From: an uncultured Clostridia bacterium
GTDB taxonomy: Bacteria; Bacillota; Clostridia; Christensenellales; Borkfalkiaceae
Length of the DNA stretch: 8,197 bases
Reading direction: 5' to 3'
Assembly (NCBI GenBank): GCA_944376035.1
Contig: CALWBJ010000188.1
Coordinates: forward strand, 1-8,197
Made by a program: the position numbers and the translations under genes. A model generated the notes under the pieces. The model was not told where the DNA came from. It ran no database searches and worked only from the letters and a program-made list of their open reading frames with translations. Numbering within the stretch: position 1 is the stretch's first letter; the number at the start of each line of letters is the position of its first letter. Below, piece by piece: positions 1-6,962 of this stretch.

Positions 1-42
1 TTAAAAGTGTTTTAAGACGTAGAATTGTTTTAAGTTTTTTAT

Positions 43-84
43 AATTTACAATTTACAATTTATAATTGATAATTTATAATTTTT
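43..84. repeat. AT-rich 7-bp tandem repeat block
   Basis: Six consecutive heptads are readable in register: AATTTAC (43-49), AATTTAC (50-56), AATTTAT (57-63), AATTGAT (64-70), AATTTAT (71-77) and a decayed AATTTTT (78-84). The first two are identical and the next three differ from them by one or two bases. The block is entirely A/T apart from two C and one G. It sits about 110 bp upstream of glgC and contains the promoter match at 52-80. Its role is unknown. It may be a slippage-prone microsatellite, or a decayed copy of a dispersed intergenic repeat. Confidence 0.7.
52..80 (+). promoter_or_regulatory. Candidate sigma-A promoter for glgC-glgD-glgA
   Basis: A -35-like TTTACA (52-57, five of six to TTGACA) is followed after exactly 17 bp by a perfect TATAAT (75-80). 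The start of transcription would be near 87, giving a leader of about 105 nt before glgC. A second, overlapping match shifted by one repeat unit has TTTACA (45-50), a 17-bp spacer and GATAAT (68-73). Both lie in the heptad repeat, so part of the match could be chance from base composition. It is nevertheless the best match I found in the upstream region. Confidence 0.45.
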
Positions 85-191
85 TGCCGATAAATTGATT
101 TACAGACAGAATTATCAAGCAAGTAAATTTTAATAAAAAATAGTTTTAACTAATTTAATCATAAAAGTAATCGTACAAAAAGGAGATAGGT

Positions 192-1394
192 ATGGTAAGG
201 AAAAAGAAATGCGTGGCTATGTTGCTGGCAGGGGGGCAAGGCAGCAGACTTTACGCGCTGACAAACAATATCGCGAAGCCCGCGGTTTCATTCGGCGGAA
301 AATACAGGATAATAGATTTTCCGCTCTCTAACTGCGTAAATTCGGGGATAGACACTGTCGGGGTACTTACTCAGTATCAGCCGCTTGTCCTTAACGATTA
401 CATAGGTAACGGACAGCCGTGGGACCTTGACAGAGCGTTCGGAGGTGTGCATATACTTTCGCCTTATCAGGGTAAAAATTCTTCCGACTGGTATAAGGGT
501 ACGGCAAATGCAATATATCAGAATATGCATTTTATAAAACAGTTCAATCCCGATTATGTGCTTGTTCTTTCGGGCGACCACATATATAAAATGAATTATT
601 CGACAATGCTCTATTATCATATATTATACGGGGCGGATTGCACGATAGCGGCGATAGAAGTTCCGCTTAAAGACGCAAGCCGTTTCGGTATACTTAATAC
701 GAGAGAGGACGGGAGCATTTACGAGTTTGAAGAAAAACCTAAAAAACCCAAATCCACGCTCGCGTCTATGGGAATATATATATTCGGCGCCGAAAAGTTG
801 TATAAATATCTTGAAGAGGACAACAACGACGAAAATTCTTCTCACGATTTCGGTAAGAATGTTCTGCCGAGAATGCTCGGTTGCGGCGAGAAGATGATGG
901 CGTATAAATTCGACGGGTACTGGAAAGACGTCGGGACGATAGAATCTTTATACGAAGCGAACATGGATTTACTTGGCGAAGTTCCTAAATTCGACGTGGC
1001 GGATACTTCGTGGAAAATACAGTCCAGGAGTCCGCTTGCTCCGCCGCATTACGTCGGAAGCGACGCAAAGGTAACGGGGAGCATAATAATGTCGGGGTGC
1101 GAGATTTACGGCAATGTGGAAAATTCCGTGCTTGCGAGTTCCGTCATAGTGAAAAAAGGCGCTTCGGTTAAAAACAGCATAATAATGGCGGATACGGTCA
1201 TAGGTGAGAACGCGCAAATAGATTATTCCATAATAGACGAAAATACAGAGATCGGCAGCAACGTTAAGGTGGGCGCGGCAAAAGATAAAGGTAAGGGAAT
1301 TACCGTACTCGGAAGAAATATAAAAATAGGTAACGGCGCCGTGATTGAAGGCGGCGCAATGATTGATAAAGACGTTATGACGGAGGGCAAGTGA
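192..1394 (+). CDS. glgC: Glucose-1-phosphate adenylyltransferase, catalytic subunit (ADP-glucose pyrophosphorylase GlgC)
   Basis: This enzyme makes ADP-glucose and pyrophosphate from ATP and glucose-1-phosphate, the committed step of bacterial glycogen synthesis in the cytoplasm. The 400-aa protein has the expected length. The N-terminal nucleotidyltransferase domain shows the glycine loop GGQGSRL (residues 14-20), IIDFPLSN (40-47), WYKGTANAIYQN (100-111), SGDH with the catalytic-type Asp129, FEEKP with the glucose-1-phosphate-binding-type Lys182, and YWKDVGT with Asp246. The C-terminus (about 285-395) is a left-handed beta-helix of hexapeptide-like repeats that carries oligomer and effector contacts in this family. 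The start is fixed by AGGAG at 181-185, six bases before the ATG. All catalytic landmarks are intact, unlike in GlgD. It is first in the cluster, and the next gene starts one base after its stop, which implies a GlgC/GlgD complex. Effector specificity cannot be read from the sequence. Confidence 0.97.
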   Translation: MVRKKKCVAMLLAGGQGSRLYALTNNIAKPAVSFGGKYRIIDFPLSNCVNSGIDTVGVLTQYQPLVLNDYIGNGQPWDLDRAFGGVHILSPYQGKNSSDWYKGTANAIYQNMHFIKQFNPDYVLVLSGDHIYKMNYSTMLYYHILYGADCTIAAIEVPLKDASRFGILNTREDGSIYEFEEKPKKPKSTLASMGIYIFGAEKLYKYLEEDNNDENSSHDFGKNVLPRMLGCGEKMMAYKFDGYWKDVGTIESLYEANMDLLGEVPKFDVADTSWKIQSRSPLAPPHYVGSDAKVTGSIIMSGCEIYGNVENSVLASSVIVKKGASVKNSIIMADTVIGENAQIDYSIIDENTEIGSNVKVGAAKDKGKGITVLGRNIKIGNGAVIEGGAMIDKDVMTEGK

Positions 1395-1395
1395 T

Positions 1396-2508
1396 ATGAG
1401 AGCAGTCGGTATAATATTTTCCAATATACACGATAATAATGTGCCCGAACTTGCAAGATTGAGAACTATGGGCTCAATACCTTTCGGAGGAAGGTACAGA
1501 CTTATAGATTTTCCTTTGTCAAATATGGTCAATTCGGGAATCGACACCGTAGGTATAATAACTAAAAGCAACTATCAGTCGCTTATGGACCATGTCGGTA
1601 GCGGTAAGGACTGGGACCTTGCGAGAAAGGACGGAGGTCTTATAATACTGCCGCCGTTCGGCGATTCAGGAAACGATAAACTTTATACTTCGAGGCTTGA
1701 AGCATTAAAGGGTATAACTAACTTTTTATCAAGGGCGGACGAGGATTATGTGGTAACGTCCGACTGCGATAATATAATGCGAATAAACTATAACGATATA
1801 ATAGAGGAGCATATCCGTAACAGAGCGGATATCACTATGGTTTATAAGAAAGTAAGGGGTGAAAAAATAACCGAGCAGACGGCAACCGGGCTTGTTCTTT
1901 ATAACGGCAGAGTAATAGGGGTTGATTACAAAGCGGAACCCGAACACGGAAACCTTAATCTTCTTATAAATATTTTCGTCATGAAAAAATCACTGCTTGA
2001 AAATATCGTTATGGACAGTATATCTCACGGTAAAAGTCATTTTATGACGGATATTATCGCGAGCAATTTGAAAAGCATGAAGATTATGGCTTACGAGCAC
2101 AAAGGTTATTATGCGGGAATAACGTCTTTACTTGCGTATTACAACAGTAATCTGAGTTTACTAAATGAGACTAACAGACACGAACTGTTCGGGGACAGGA
2201 GCGTGTTTACAAAGATCAGGGACTCGGCGCCCACCAAATACGGAAATTCCGCGATTGTGGAAAATTCGCTGATTGCCGACGGATGCGTAATCGAAGGCGA
2301 GGTGAAAAACAGTGTGCTTTTCAGAAATGTCAAGGTCGCTCGCGGCGCGGTCATTAAAAACAGCGTTGTAATGCAGAATACCGTAATAGGCGAACATTGT
2401 ACGTTAAATTGTATAATAACAGACAAAAACGTTGTTATATCCGATAAGAAGATGCTGTCGGGGAGTGAAAATCATCCTTTCTATATCGGTAAGGGTATCA
2501 GAATATAA
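1396..2508 (+). CDS. glgD: GlgD, regulatory paralogue of ADP-glucose pyrophosphorylase
   Basis: GlgD is the Firmicutes-type partner of GlgC. In characterised Firmicutes systems it has little or no activity alone and raises GlgC activity in a mixed tetramer. The 370-aa protein keeps the fold: FGGRYRLIDFPLSN (30-43), VNSGIDTVG (45-53) and a C-terminal beta-helix (about 285-350). Catalytic landmarks are degraded. The glycine loop is replaced by a stretch with no GGxGxRL (about 7-24), the FxEKP lysine is lost (Tyr178 in my alignment), and YWKDVGT has become YYAGITS (238-244), losing its Lys and Asp. An Asp does remain where GlgC has Asp129 (SDCDN, 122-126). The RBS GGAGGG (1382-1387) lies inside the last codons of glgC, eight bases before the ATG, so translation is probably coupled. 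A catalytically inactive subunit is the best reading, not a second active enzyme. Confidence 0.93.
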   Translation: MRAVGIIFSNIHDNNVPELARLRTMGSIPFGGRYRLIDFPLSNMVNSGIDTVGIITKSNYQSLMDHVGSGKDWDLARKDGGLIILPPFGDSGNDKLYTSRLEALKGITNFLSRADEDYVVTSDCDNIMRINYNDIIEEHIRNRADITMVYKKVRGEKITEQTATGLVLYNGRVIGVDYKAEPEHGNLNLLINIFVMKKSLLENIVMDSISHGKSHFMTDIIASNLKSMKIMAYEHKGYYAGITSLLAYYNSNLSLLNETNRHELFGDRSVFTKIRDSAPTKYGNSAIVENSLIADGCVIEGEVKNSVLFRNVKVARGAVIKNSVVMQNTVIGEHCTLNCIITDKNVVISDKKMLSGSENHPFYIGKGIRI

Positions 2509-2543
2509 AGCGATATATGTTTTTTCAATATATTTTGGGGGAT

Positions 2544-2550
2544 AAGGAGG
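2544..2550 (+). promoter_or_regulatory. Strong ribosome binding site that fixes the glgA start
   Basis: AAGGAGG lies five bases before the ATG at 2556. An in-frame ATG at 2517 would add 13 residues, but it has no Shine-Dalgarno sequence and sits only nine bases after the glgD stop. The 2556 start is therefore preferred. Confidence 0.85.
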
Positions 2551-2555
2551 AAATT

Positions 2556-4271
2556 ATGGCAAAATCAGTAAAAAGCGGAACTAAGACAGTGAATGAGGAC
2601 GTAAAAAAAGTTAATACTGCCGTAAAAGCGGAAAAGAGTACCGTAAAAAAGACCGAGAAAGTTTCTTCGGAAAACGTGGCAAAAAACAGCGCGACCGATA
2701 AAGCGGTAAAATCTGCGCCGAAAAAGCGTACTCCGTCAAGGGTAAAAAAGAATATTAACGAAAATGCAGCGGTTACGGAAAATAAAAAAATTCCGACCGA
2801 GCCGCTTCCGGAAATAACCGTAAGGCAGAAAAAGAAAATAATTTTTGTCGGTTCCGAGGCTGCGCCTTTTATAGCGACGGGCGGACTTGCCGATGTTTTG
2901 GGATCTCTTCCCAAGGCGCTCGCCGAAAGGGGAAATCTTGAAGTAAGCGTTATTCTGCCGCTTTACAGCAGTATTTCGCAGGATTTTAAATCGCAGTTTA
3001 AGTTTATGATGAATTTTAACGTATCTGTAGGCTGGCGCTGGCAGTATGCGGGCGTATTCCTTTTTGAATACGGCGGAGTAAAATTCTATTTTATCGATAA
3101 CGAATATTATTTTAAGCGCGAAGGAAATATTTACGGGTTTTACGATGACGGCGAAAGATTTGCTTTCTTTTCGCGTGCGGCTCTCGATACGATAGCGAGA
3201 CTTAATATTTATCCGGATATTCTGCACTGCAACGACTGGCAGACTGCGGCATCGATTATATTCCTTAAAGGCATGTATTACGGGGATGAAAATTTCAGAC
3301 GTATTAAAACAGTTTTTACCATTCACAACATAGAATATCAAGGGATATTCGGAATGGATACTTTCGAAAGCCTTTTCGGATTTTCTTCGTCGCTAAAACA
3401 GTTTGTGGAATTTGACGGTAATGTAAATCTAATGAAAGGCGCGATAGAGATGACCGATATCGTCACCACCGTCAGCCCGACATACGCGGAGGAAATCAAA
3501 GACCCGTTCTATGCGCACAGGCTGGAAAATATAATCAGAAGAAATGCGAATAAGTTAGTCGGAATACTTAACGGAATAGATACGGAATACTATAATCCCG
3601 AAACCGATAAATATCTATTTGCAAATTATTCGTCGGAAAAAATGGAAGGAAAAGCCGTATGTAAAGGCGAACTTCAAAGGATGCTCGGACTTTCCGAAAG
3701 GAGCGACGTGCCGATTGTGGCGATAATATCAAGGCTTGTTTCGCACAAGGGACTTGACCTTGTAAGGACAACGATAGAGAGTTTTTTGAGCCAGGACGTA
3801 CAGGTTGTAGTGCTCGGGAAAGGCGAGATAGCATACGAAAATTATTTCAGACACCTTTCGGAATATTATAAAGGCAAATGCGCGGCGGTTATAGCCTATA
3901 ATCAGGACTTATCGCGTAAGATTTACTCGGGTGCGGACATATTCCTAATGCCTTCGAAAGCCGAACCCTGCGGACTTTCCCAGATGATAGCCAGCCGCTA
4001 CGGAACCGTTCCCGTCGTCAGGGAAACGGGCGGACTTAACGACAGCATTAAGGCTTATACCGGTGAGCACGGAAACGGTTTTACTTTTAAAAATTATAAC
4101 GCTCACGATATGCTTTATGTTTTAAATGAAGCGGTAAGGACTTATAAAAATCATGATGAATGGAGAAAACTTGTAAAGAGGGTAATGGAAACCGACTTTT
4201 CATGGAAAAATCAGGCTGAAAAGTATGAAAGACTTTACGGCATTGATAATTTAGCGGAAAGCAGGGAATAA
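2556..4271 (+). CDS. glgA: Glycogen synthase (GT5, ADP-glucose-dependent) with a lysine-rich N-terminal extension
   Basis: GlgA transfers glucose from ADP-glucose to the non-reducing end of alpha-1,4-glucan. The protein is 571 aa from the RBS-supported ATG, against about 480 for typical bacterial GlgA. Residues 94-571 form a normal GT-B core: ATGGLADV (107-114), HCNDWQT (224-230), TIHNIEYQGIF (255-265), NGIDTEYYNP (339-348), SRLVSHKGLDL (392-402) with Arg393 and Lys398 in the positions of E. coli Arg300 and Lys305, EPCGL (470-474) with the Glu377-type glutamate, and RETGGLND (489-496). Two things are odd. Residues 1-93 are a basic, aromatic-free tail rich in Lys, Ala, Val, Thr and Ser, probably disordered. 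The usual Lys of the KTGGL motif is Ala107. Activity is still expected. The gene lies 47 bp after glgD and is probably on the same transcript. Confidence 0.96.
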   Translation: MAKSVKSGTKTVNEDVKKVNTAVKAEKSTVKKTEKVSSENVAKNSATDKAVKSAPKKRTPSRVKKNINENAAVTENKKIPTEPLPEITVRQKKKIIFVGSEAAPFIATGGLADVLGSLPKALAERGNLEVSVILPLYSSISQDFKSQFKFMMNFNVSVGWRWQYAGVFLFEYGGVKFYFIDNEYYFKREGNIYGFYDDGERFAFFSRAALDTIARLNIYPDILHCNDWQTAASIIFLKGMYYGDENFRRIKTVFTIHNIEYQGIFGMDTFESLFGFSSSLKQFVEFDGNVNLMKGAIEMTDIVTTVSPTYAEEIKDPFYAHRLENIIRRNANKLVGILNGIDTEYYNPETDKYLFANYSSEKMEGKAVCKGELQRMLGLSERSDVPIVAIISRLVSHKGLDLVRTTIESFLSQDVQVVVLGKGEIAYENYFRHLSEYYKGKCAAVIAYNQDLSRKIYSGADIFLMPSKAEPCGLSQMIASRYGTVPVVRETGGLNDSIKAYTGEHGNGFTFKNYNAHDMLYVLNEAVRTYKNHDEWRKLVKRVMETDFSWKNQAEKYERLYGIDNLAESRE

Positions 4272-4332
4272 AAATTTCCGATGGATAAAAGACAAAGTAA
4301 ATAAAACCCGAAAACTATTCTTTTAATCATAG

Positions 4333-4338
4333 TATAAT
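4333..4338 (+). promoter_or_regulatory. Possible internal -10 element before glgP
   Basis: A perfect TATAAT stands in the 144-bp gap between glgA and glgP. At 16-18 bp spacing no TTGACA-like -35 is present (the 17-bp position reads GAAAAC), and there is no extended -10 TG. If used, it would give glgP a leader of about 70 nt and let the degradation gene be expressed apart from the synthesis genes. The length of the gap compared with the upstream junctions supports this, but the promoter match is only half complete. Confidence 0.3.
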
Positions 4339-4356
4339 AATATGTAAAGTAACAAC

Positions 4357-4419
4357 ATGGGAAGAGTAGAGCATAAGAGCGTGACATTTCAATTTTACGG
4401 GAGACACAATAATTTATGA
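4357..4419 (+). other. 20-codon upstream ORF overlapping the glgP start (uncertain)
   Basis: ATG at 4357 opens a 20-codon frame that ends in TGA at 4417-4419. The stop overlaps the glgP ATG (4416-4418) in an ATGA arrangement typical of translational coupling. The encoded peptide is basic, begins MGRVEHKSV and ends GRHNNL. It has no convincing Shine-Dalgarno sequence of its own and resembles nothing I recognise. The glgP RBS lies within it. It may be a coupling or leader ORF, or simply chance. Confidence 0.2.
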
Positions 4420-6830
4420 CTGAAAAAGAAGCGATATCCATAATAAAAGGTAAACTTTCGAGGCATTTCGGAGTTTCGGCAAAAGAAGCAACAAAAGAAC
4501 AGATTTATAAAGCGGTGGTAATGTTCGTCCGCGACATACTTTTGGAAAAACGCGCGGCTTTCAATAAAAAATACCGTGAGCAGAACGGCAAGAGAGTATA
4601 CTATCTGTGTATGGAATTTCTTCTCGGTCAGTCGCTTAAAAACAACGCATTCAATCTGGGGATTACGGGTGTTTTGAACAATGCTTTAAAACAGGAATTT
4701 TCCACGGATTTAAACGAACTTATAGACATTGAACCGGACGCGGGGCTCGGTAACGGAGGGCTCGGCAGGCTTGCCGCGTGCTTTATGGACGCGCTCGCAG
4801 GACAGAACTATCCCGCAATGGGCTATTCAATAAGATACGAATACGGACTTTTCAAACAGAAAATCGTTGACGGCTGGCAGATGGAACTTCCCGATATATG
4901 GCTTCCGGGTGGCGAAGTGTGGCTGACGCCGCGTCTGGATAAAACTTTCAAGGTGAAATTTGACGGTTATATAAAGGAGCACTGGACTGAAAACGGGCTT
5001 ACGGTAGAGCATGTGGACGCGAAAGTGGTAGAAGCAGTGGCGTACGATATGATGATATCGGGCTATAACAGCGAGGCAGTGTCTGTGTTAAGGCTTTGGA
5101 AAACACAGAATATACACGACTTCGATATGAAAACTTTTTCTCAGGGCGATTACATGCGCAGCATGCAGGAGGATAACGAAGCCGAACTCATATCAAAAGT
5201 ATTGTATCCGTCCGATAATCATTTTGAAGGAAAGTCGTTAAGATTAAAACAGCAATATCTTCTTGTATCGGCGGCATTGCAGGATATAGTGCAGGATCAC
5301 AAAAAAAGATACGGTTCTTTATCGACGCTTCCTGAAAAAGCGGCTATACATTTAAACGACACGCACCCCGCGCTCAGCGTTCCGGAACTGATGCGCATAC
5401 TTATCGACGAAAACGGTTTTTCGTGGGACGACGCATGGAGTATTGTTACGCGCACGGTAGCGTATACCAATCATACCGTTATGAGCGAAGCGCTGGAAAA
5501 ATGGAGCGAAGATCTTATTCAAAGGCGGCTTCCGAGAATTTACGCTATTTTAAAGGAGATAAATCAGCGTTTCTGCGCCGAACTCTGGAATAAATATCCT
5601 GGCGACTGGGATAAAATAGACCGCATGAGTATAATTTCTCACAGTCAGGTACGCATGGCGAATCTGAGTGTGGTCGCGTCGCATAAAGTGAACGGCGTGT
5701 CTGCTCTTCACAGCCAGATAATCAAAGAAAGCGTTTTTAAAGATTTTTACGAAGATTGTCCTGAAAAATTCACAAGCGTGACAAACGGTATAGCGCACAG
5801 ACGTTGGTTATGTCAATCAAATCCCGAACTTTCGGCACTTTTAAACGATTGCATAGGGGACGGATATATAACTGACGCAATGCGCCTGCAAGATTTTAAA
5901 AAATTTGCCGATGATAAAACCGTTCTTCAAAGACTTAACGAGATACAAGCGATAAAGAAAAGACAGTTTGCCGAATACGCAAAGAAAAAACAAGGTATAA
6001 TTATTGACCCAGAATCGGTGTTTGACGTTCAGGCCAAAAGACTTCACGAATACAAACGTCAGTTGATGAACGCGCTTTACATTATATCACTTTATATCGA
6101 TTTAAAAGAAAATCCGACAGCCGAAGTTCTTCCCAAGACATTCATATTCGGAGCAAAGGCTGCACCCGGTTATTATTTTGCCAAGCAGATAATAAAACTG
6201 ATATGCTGTCTTGCCGAAGACATAAGAAAAAATCCGATAGCAAAAGGCAAACTGAGCGTAGTTTATATGGAAGATTACTGCGTATCGATGGCGGAAAAAC
6301 TTATGCCGGCAAGCGAAATAAGCGAACAGATTTCTCAGGCGGGCAAAGAAGCGAGCGGAACAGGTAACATGAAATTCATGATAAACGGAGCGCTTACGAT
6401 AGGAACGTTAGACGGCGCAAACGTTGAAATGCTTGAAGCCTGCGGCGCGGACAATATTTTTATATTCGGTCTTACGGCAAAAGAAGTAGAGAGACTTTGG
6501 AGCCGCGGATATAATTCCACCGAATATTATGCCGAAAACAAAAAACTCGAAAAGGTTATAAAAGCGCTCAAAGACGGGTTTAACGGACAGTCGTTCGGAG
6601 ATATAGCAGGTTATCTTCTTACGGGAAGCCCTGTCGCCGACCCTTATATGTGCCTTGCGGATTTCGGCGCATACTCGGATATTCATGAAAAAGTCGATAG
6701 CGTTTATCGCGACAGATATGCCTGGGCGAAAAAGAGTTTATATAACATTGCGAGCGCGGGAATATTCTCCGCAGACAGAAGCATAAGAGAATACGCTGAA
6801 AATATCTGGGATCTGAAGAGAATAAAATAG
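4416..6830 (+). CDS. glgP: Glycogen/alpha-glucan phosphorylase (GT35, PLP-dependent)
   Basis: GlgP releases glucose-1-phosphate from the non-reducing ends of glycogen or maltodextrin using phosphate and a pyridoxal-phosphate cofactor. The 804-aa length matches bacterial members of about 800-815. Conserved blocks in order are YLCMEFLLGQSLKNN (63-77), EPDAGLGNGGLGRLAACF (106-123), LNDTHPALSVPELMRIL (313-329), VTNGIAHRRW (455-464), QAKRLHEYKRQL (539-550) and the family signature EASGTGNMKFMIN (645-657), in which Lys653 is the PLP-binding lysine. No truncation or missing key residue is seen. The ATG is preceded by GGGAG (4399-4403) with a rather long 12-base spacer, so initiation may be modest or coupled to the mini-ORF before it. 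It follows the synthesis genes in the same direction, pairing synthesis with mobilisation. Glycogen versus maltodextrin preference cannot be decided from the sequence. Confidence 0.97.
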   Translation: MTEKEAISIIKGKLSRHFGVSAKEATKEQIYKAVVMFVRDILLEKRAAFNKKYREQNGKRVYYLCMEFLLGQSLKNNAFNLGITGVLNNALKQEFSTDLNELIDIEPDAGLGNGGLGRLAACFMDALAGQNYPAMGYSIRYEYGLFKQKIVDGWQMELPDIWLPGGEVWLTPRLDKTFKVKFDGYIKEHWTENGLTVEHVDAKVVEAVAYDMMISGYNSEAVSVLRLWKTQNIHDFDMKTFSQGDYMRSMQEDNEAELISKVLYPSDNHFEGKSLRLKQQYLLVSAALQDIVQDHKKRYGSLSTLPEKAAIHLNDTHPALSVPELMRILIDENGFSWDDAWSIVTRTVAYTNHTVMSEALEKWSEDLIQRRLPRIYAILKEINQRFCAELWNKYPGDWDKIDRMSIISHSQVRMANLSVVASHKVNGVSALHSQIIKESVFKDFYEDCPEKFTSVTNGIAHRRWLCQSNPELSALLNDCIGDGYITDAMRLQDFKKFADDKTVLQRLNEIQAIKKRQFAEYAKKKQGIIIDPESVFDVQAKRLHEYKRQLMNALYIISLYIDLKENPTAEVLPKTFIFGAKAAPGYYFAKQIIKLICCLAEDIRKNPIAKGKLSVVYMEDYCVSMAEKLMPASEISEQISQAGKEASGTGNMKFMINGALTIGTLDGANVEMLEACGADNIFIFGLTAKEVERLWSRGYNSTEYYAENKKLEKVIKALKDGFNGQSFGDIAGYLLTGSPVADPYMCLADFGAYSDIHEKVDSVYRDRYAWAKKSLYNIASAGIFSADRSIREYAENIWDLKRIK

Positions 6831-6890
6831 GCAGAAAAATGACTGTGAAAAACAATATTAAATAACTAAAAATATTTTAATACAAACAAC

Positions 6891-6917
6891 TAAAAAAGAT
6901 AAAAAAGTTAAAAAAGA
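6891..6917 (+). repeat. 9-bp A-tract tandem repeat between glgP and the GH13 gene
   Basis: Three abutting units, TAAAAAAGA (6891-6899), TAAAAAAGT (6900-6908) and TAAAAAAGA (6909-6917), differ by one base. They are followed by a decayed A-rich stretch to about 6935. The whole 132-bp gap (6831-6962) is strikingly rich in A on the + strand. Six-base A-tracts spaced 9 bp apart are near the helical repeat and could bend DNA. A TATAAA hexamer (6918-6923) follows directly, but no -35 is seen. No Rho-independent terminator is present in this gap. Confidence 0.65.
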
Positions 6918-6962
6918 TATAAAATAAAGATTAAAACAGGTACAAGAAAAGTTATTTCAGAT

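Noticed and set aside
84..112. TTGCCG, 17 bp, CAGAAT as a glgC promoter
   Set aside because: Both hexamers match only four of six, and the match at 52-80 is clearly better.
98..128. ATTTAC/GTAAAT inverted repeat in the glgC leader as an operator
   Set aside because: Only six bp per arm with a 19-base spacer in AT-rich sequence, so chance is a sufficient explanation.
969..1571. A 200-aa open frame on the minus strand, and other minus-strand frames of 60-200 aa across the cluster
   Set aside because: They lie opposite glgC, glgD, glgA, glgP or the GH13 gene, which have clear family motifs. None shows a recognisable domain or a supporting gene context.
2513..2533. ATATAT inverted arms in the glgD-glgA gap
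   Set aside because: A six-bp all-AT stem with a nine-base loop is too weak to act as a terminator, and the gap continues directly into the glgA RBS.
2517..2555. Upstream in-frame ATG for glgA at 2517
   Set aside because: It has no Shine-Dalgarno sequence, while the ATG at 2556 has AAGGAGG at five-base spacing.
6839..6865. Eight-codon ATG frame just after glgP
   Set aside because: Too short, with no good RBS or overlap with a neighbouring gene.
6856..6882. Inverted repeat TATTAAA/TTTAATA after glgP as a terminator
   Set aside because: It has no G/C pairs, a 13-base loop and no T tract, and is expected by chance in such AT-rich sequence.
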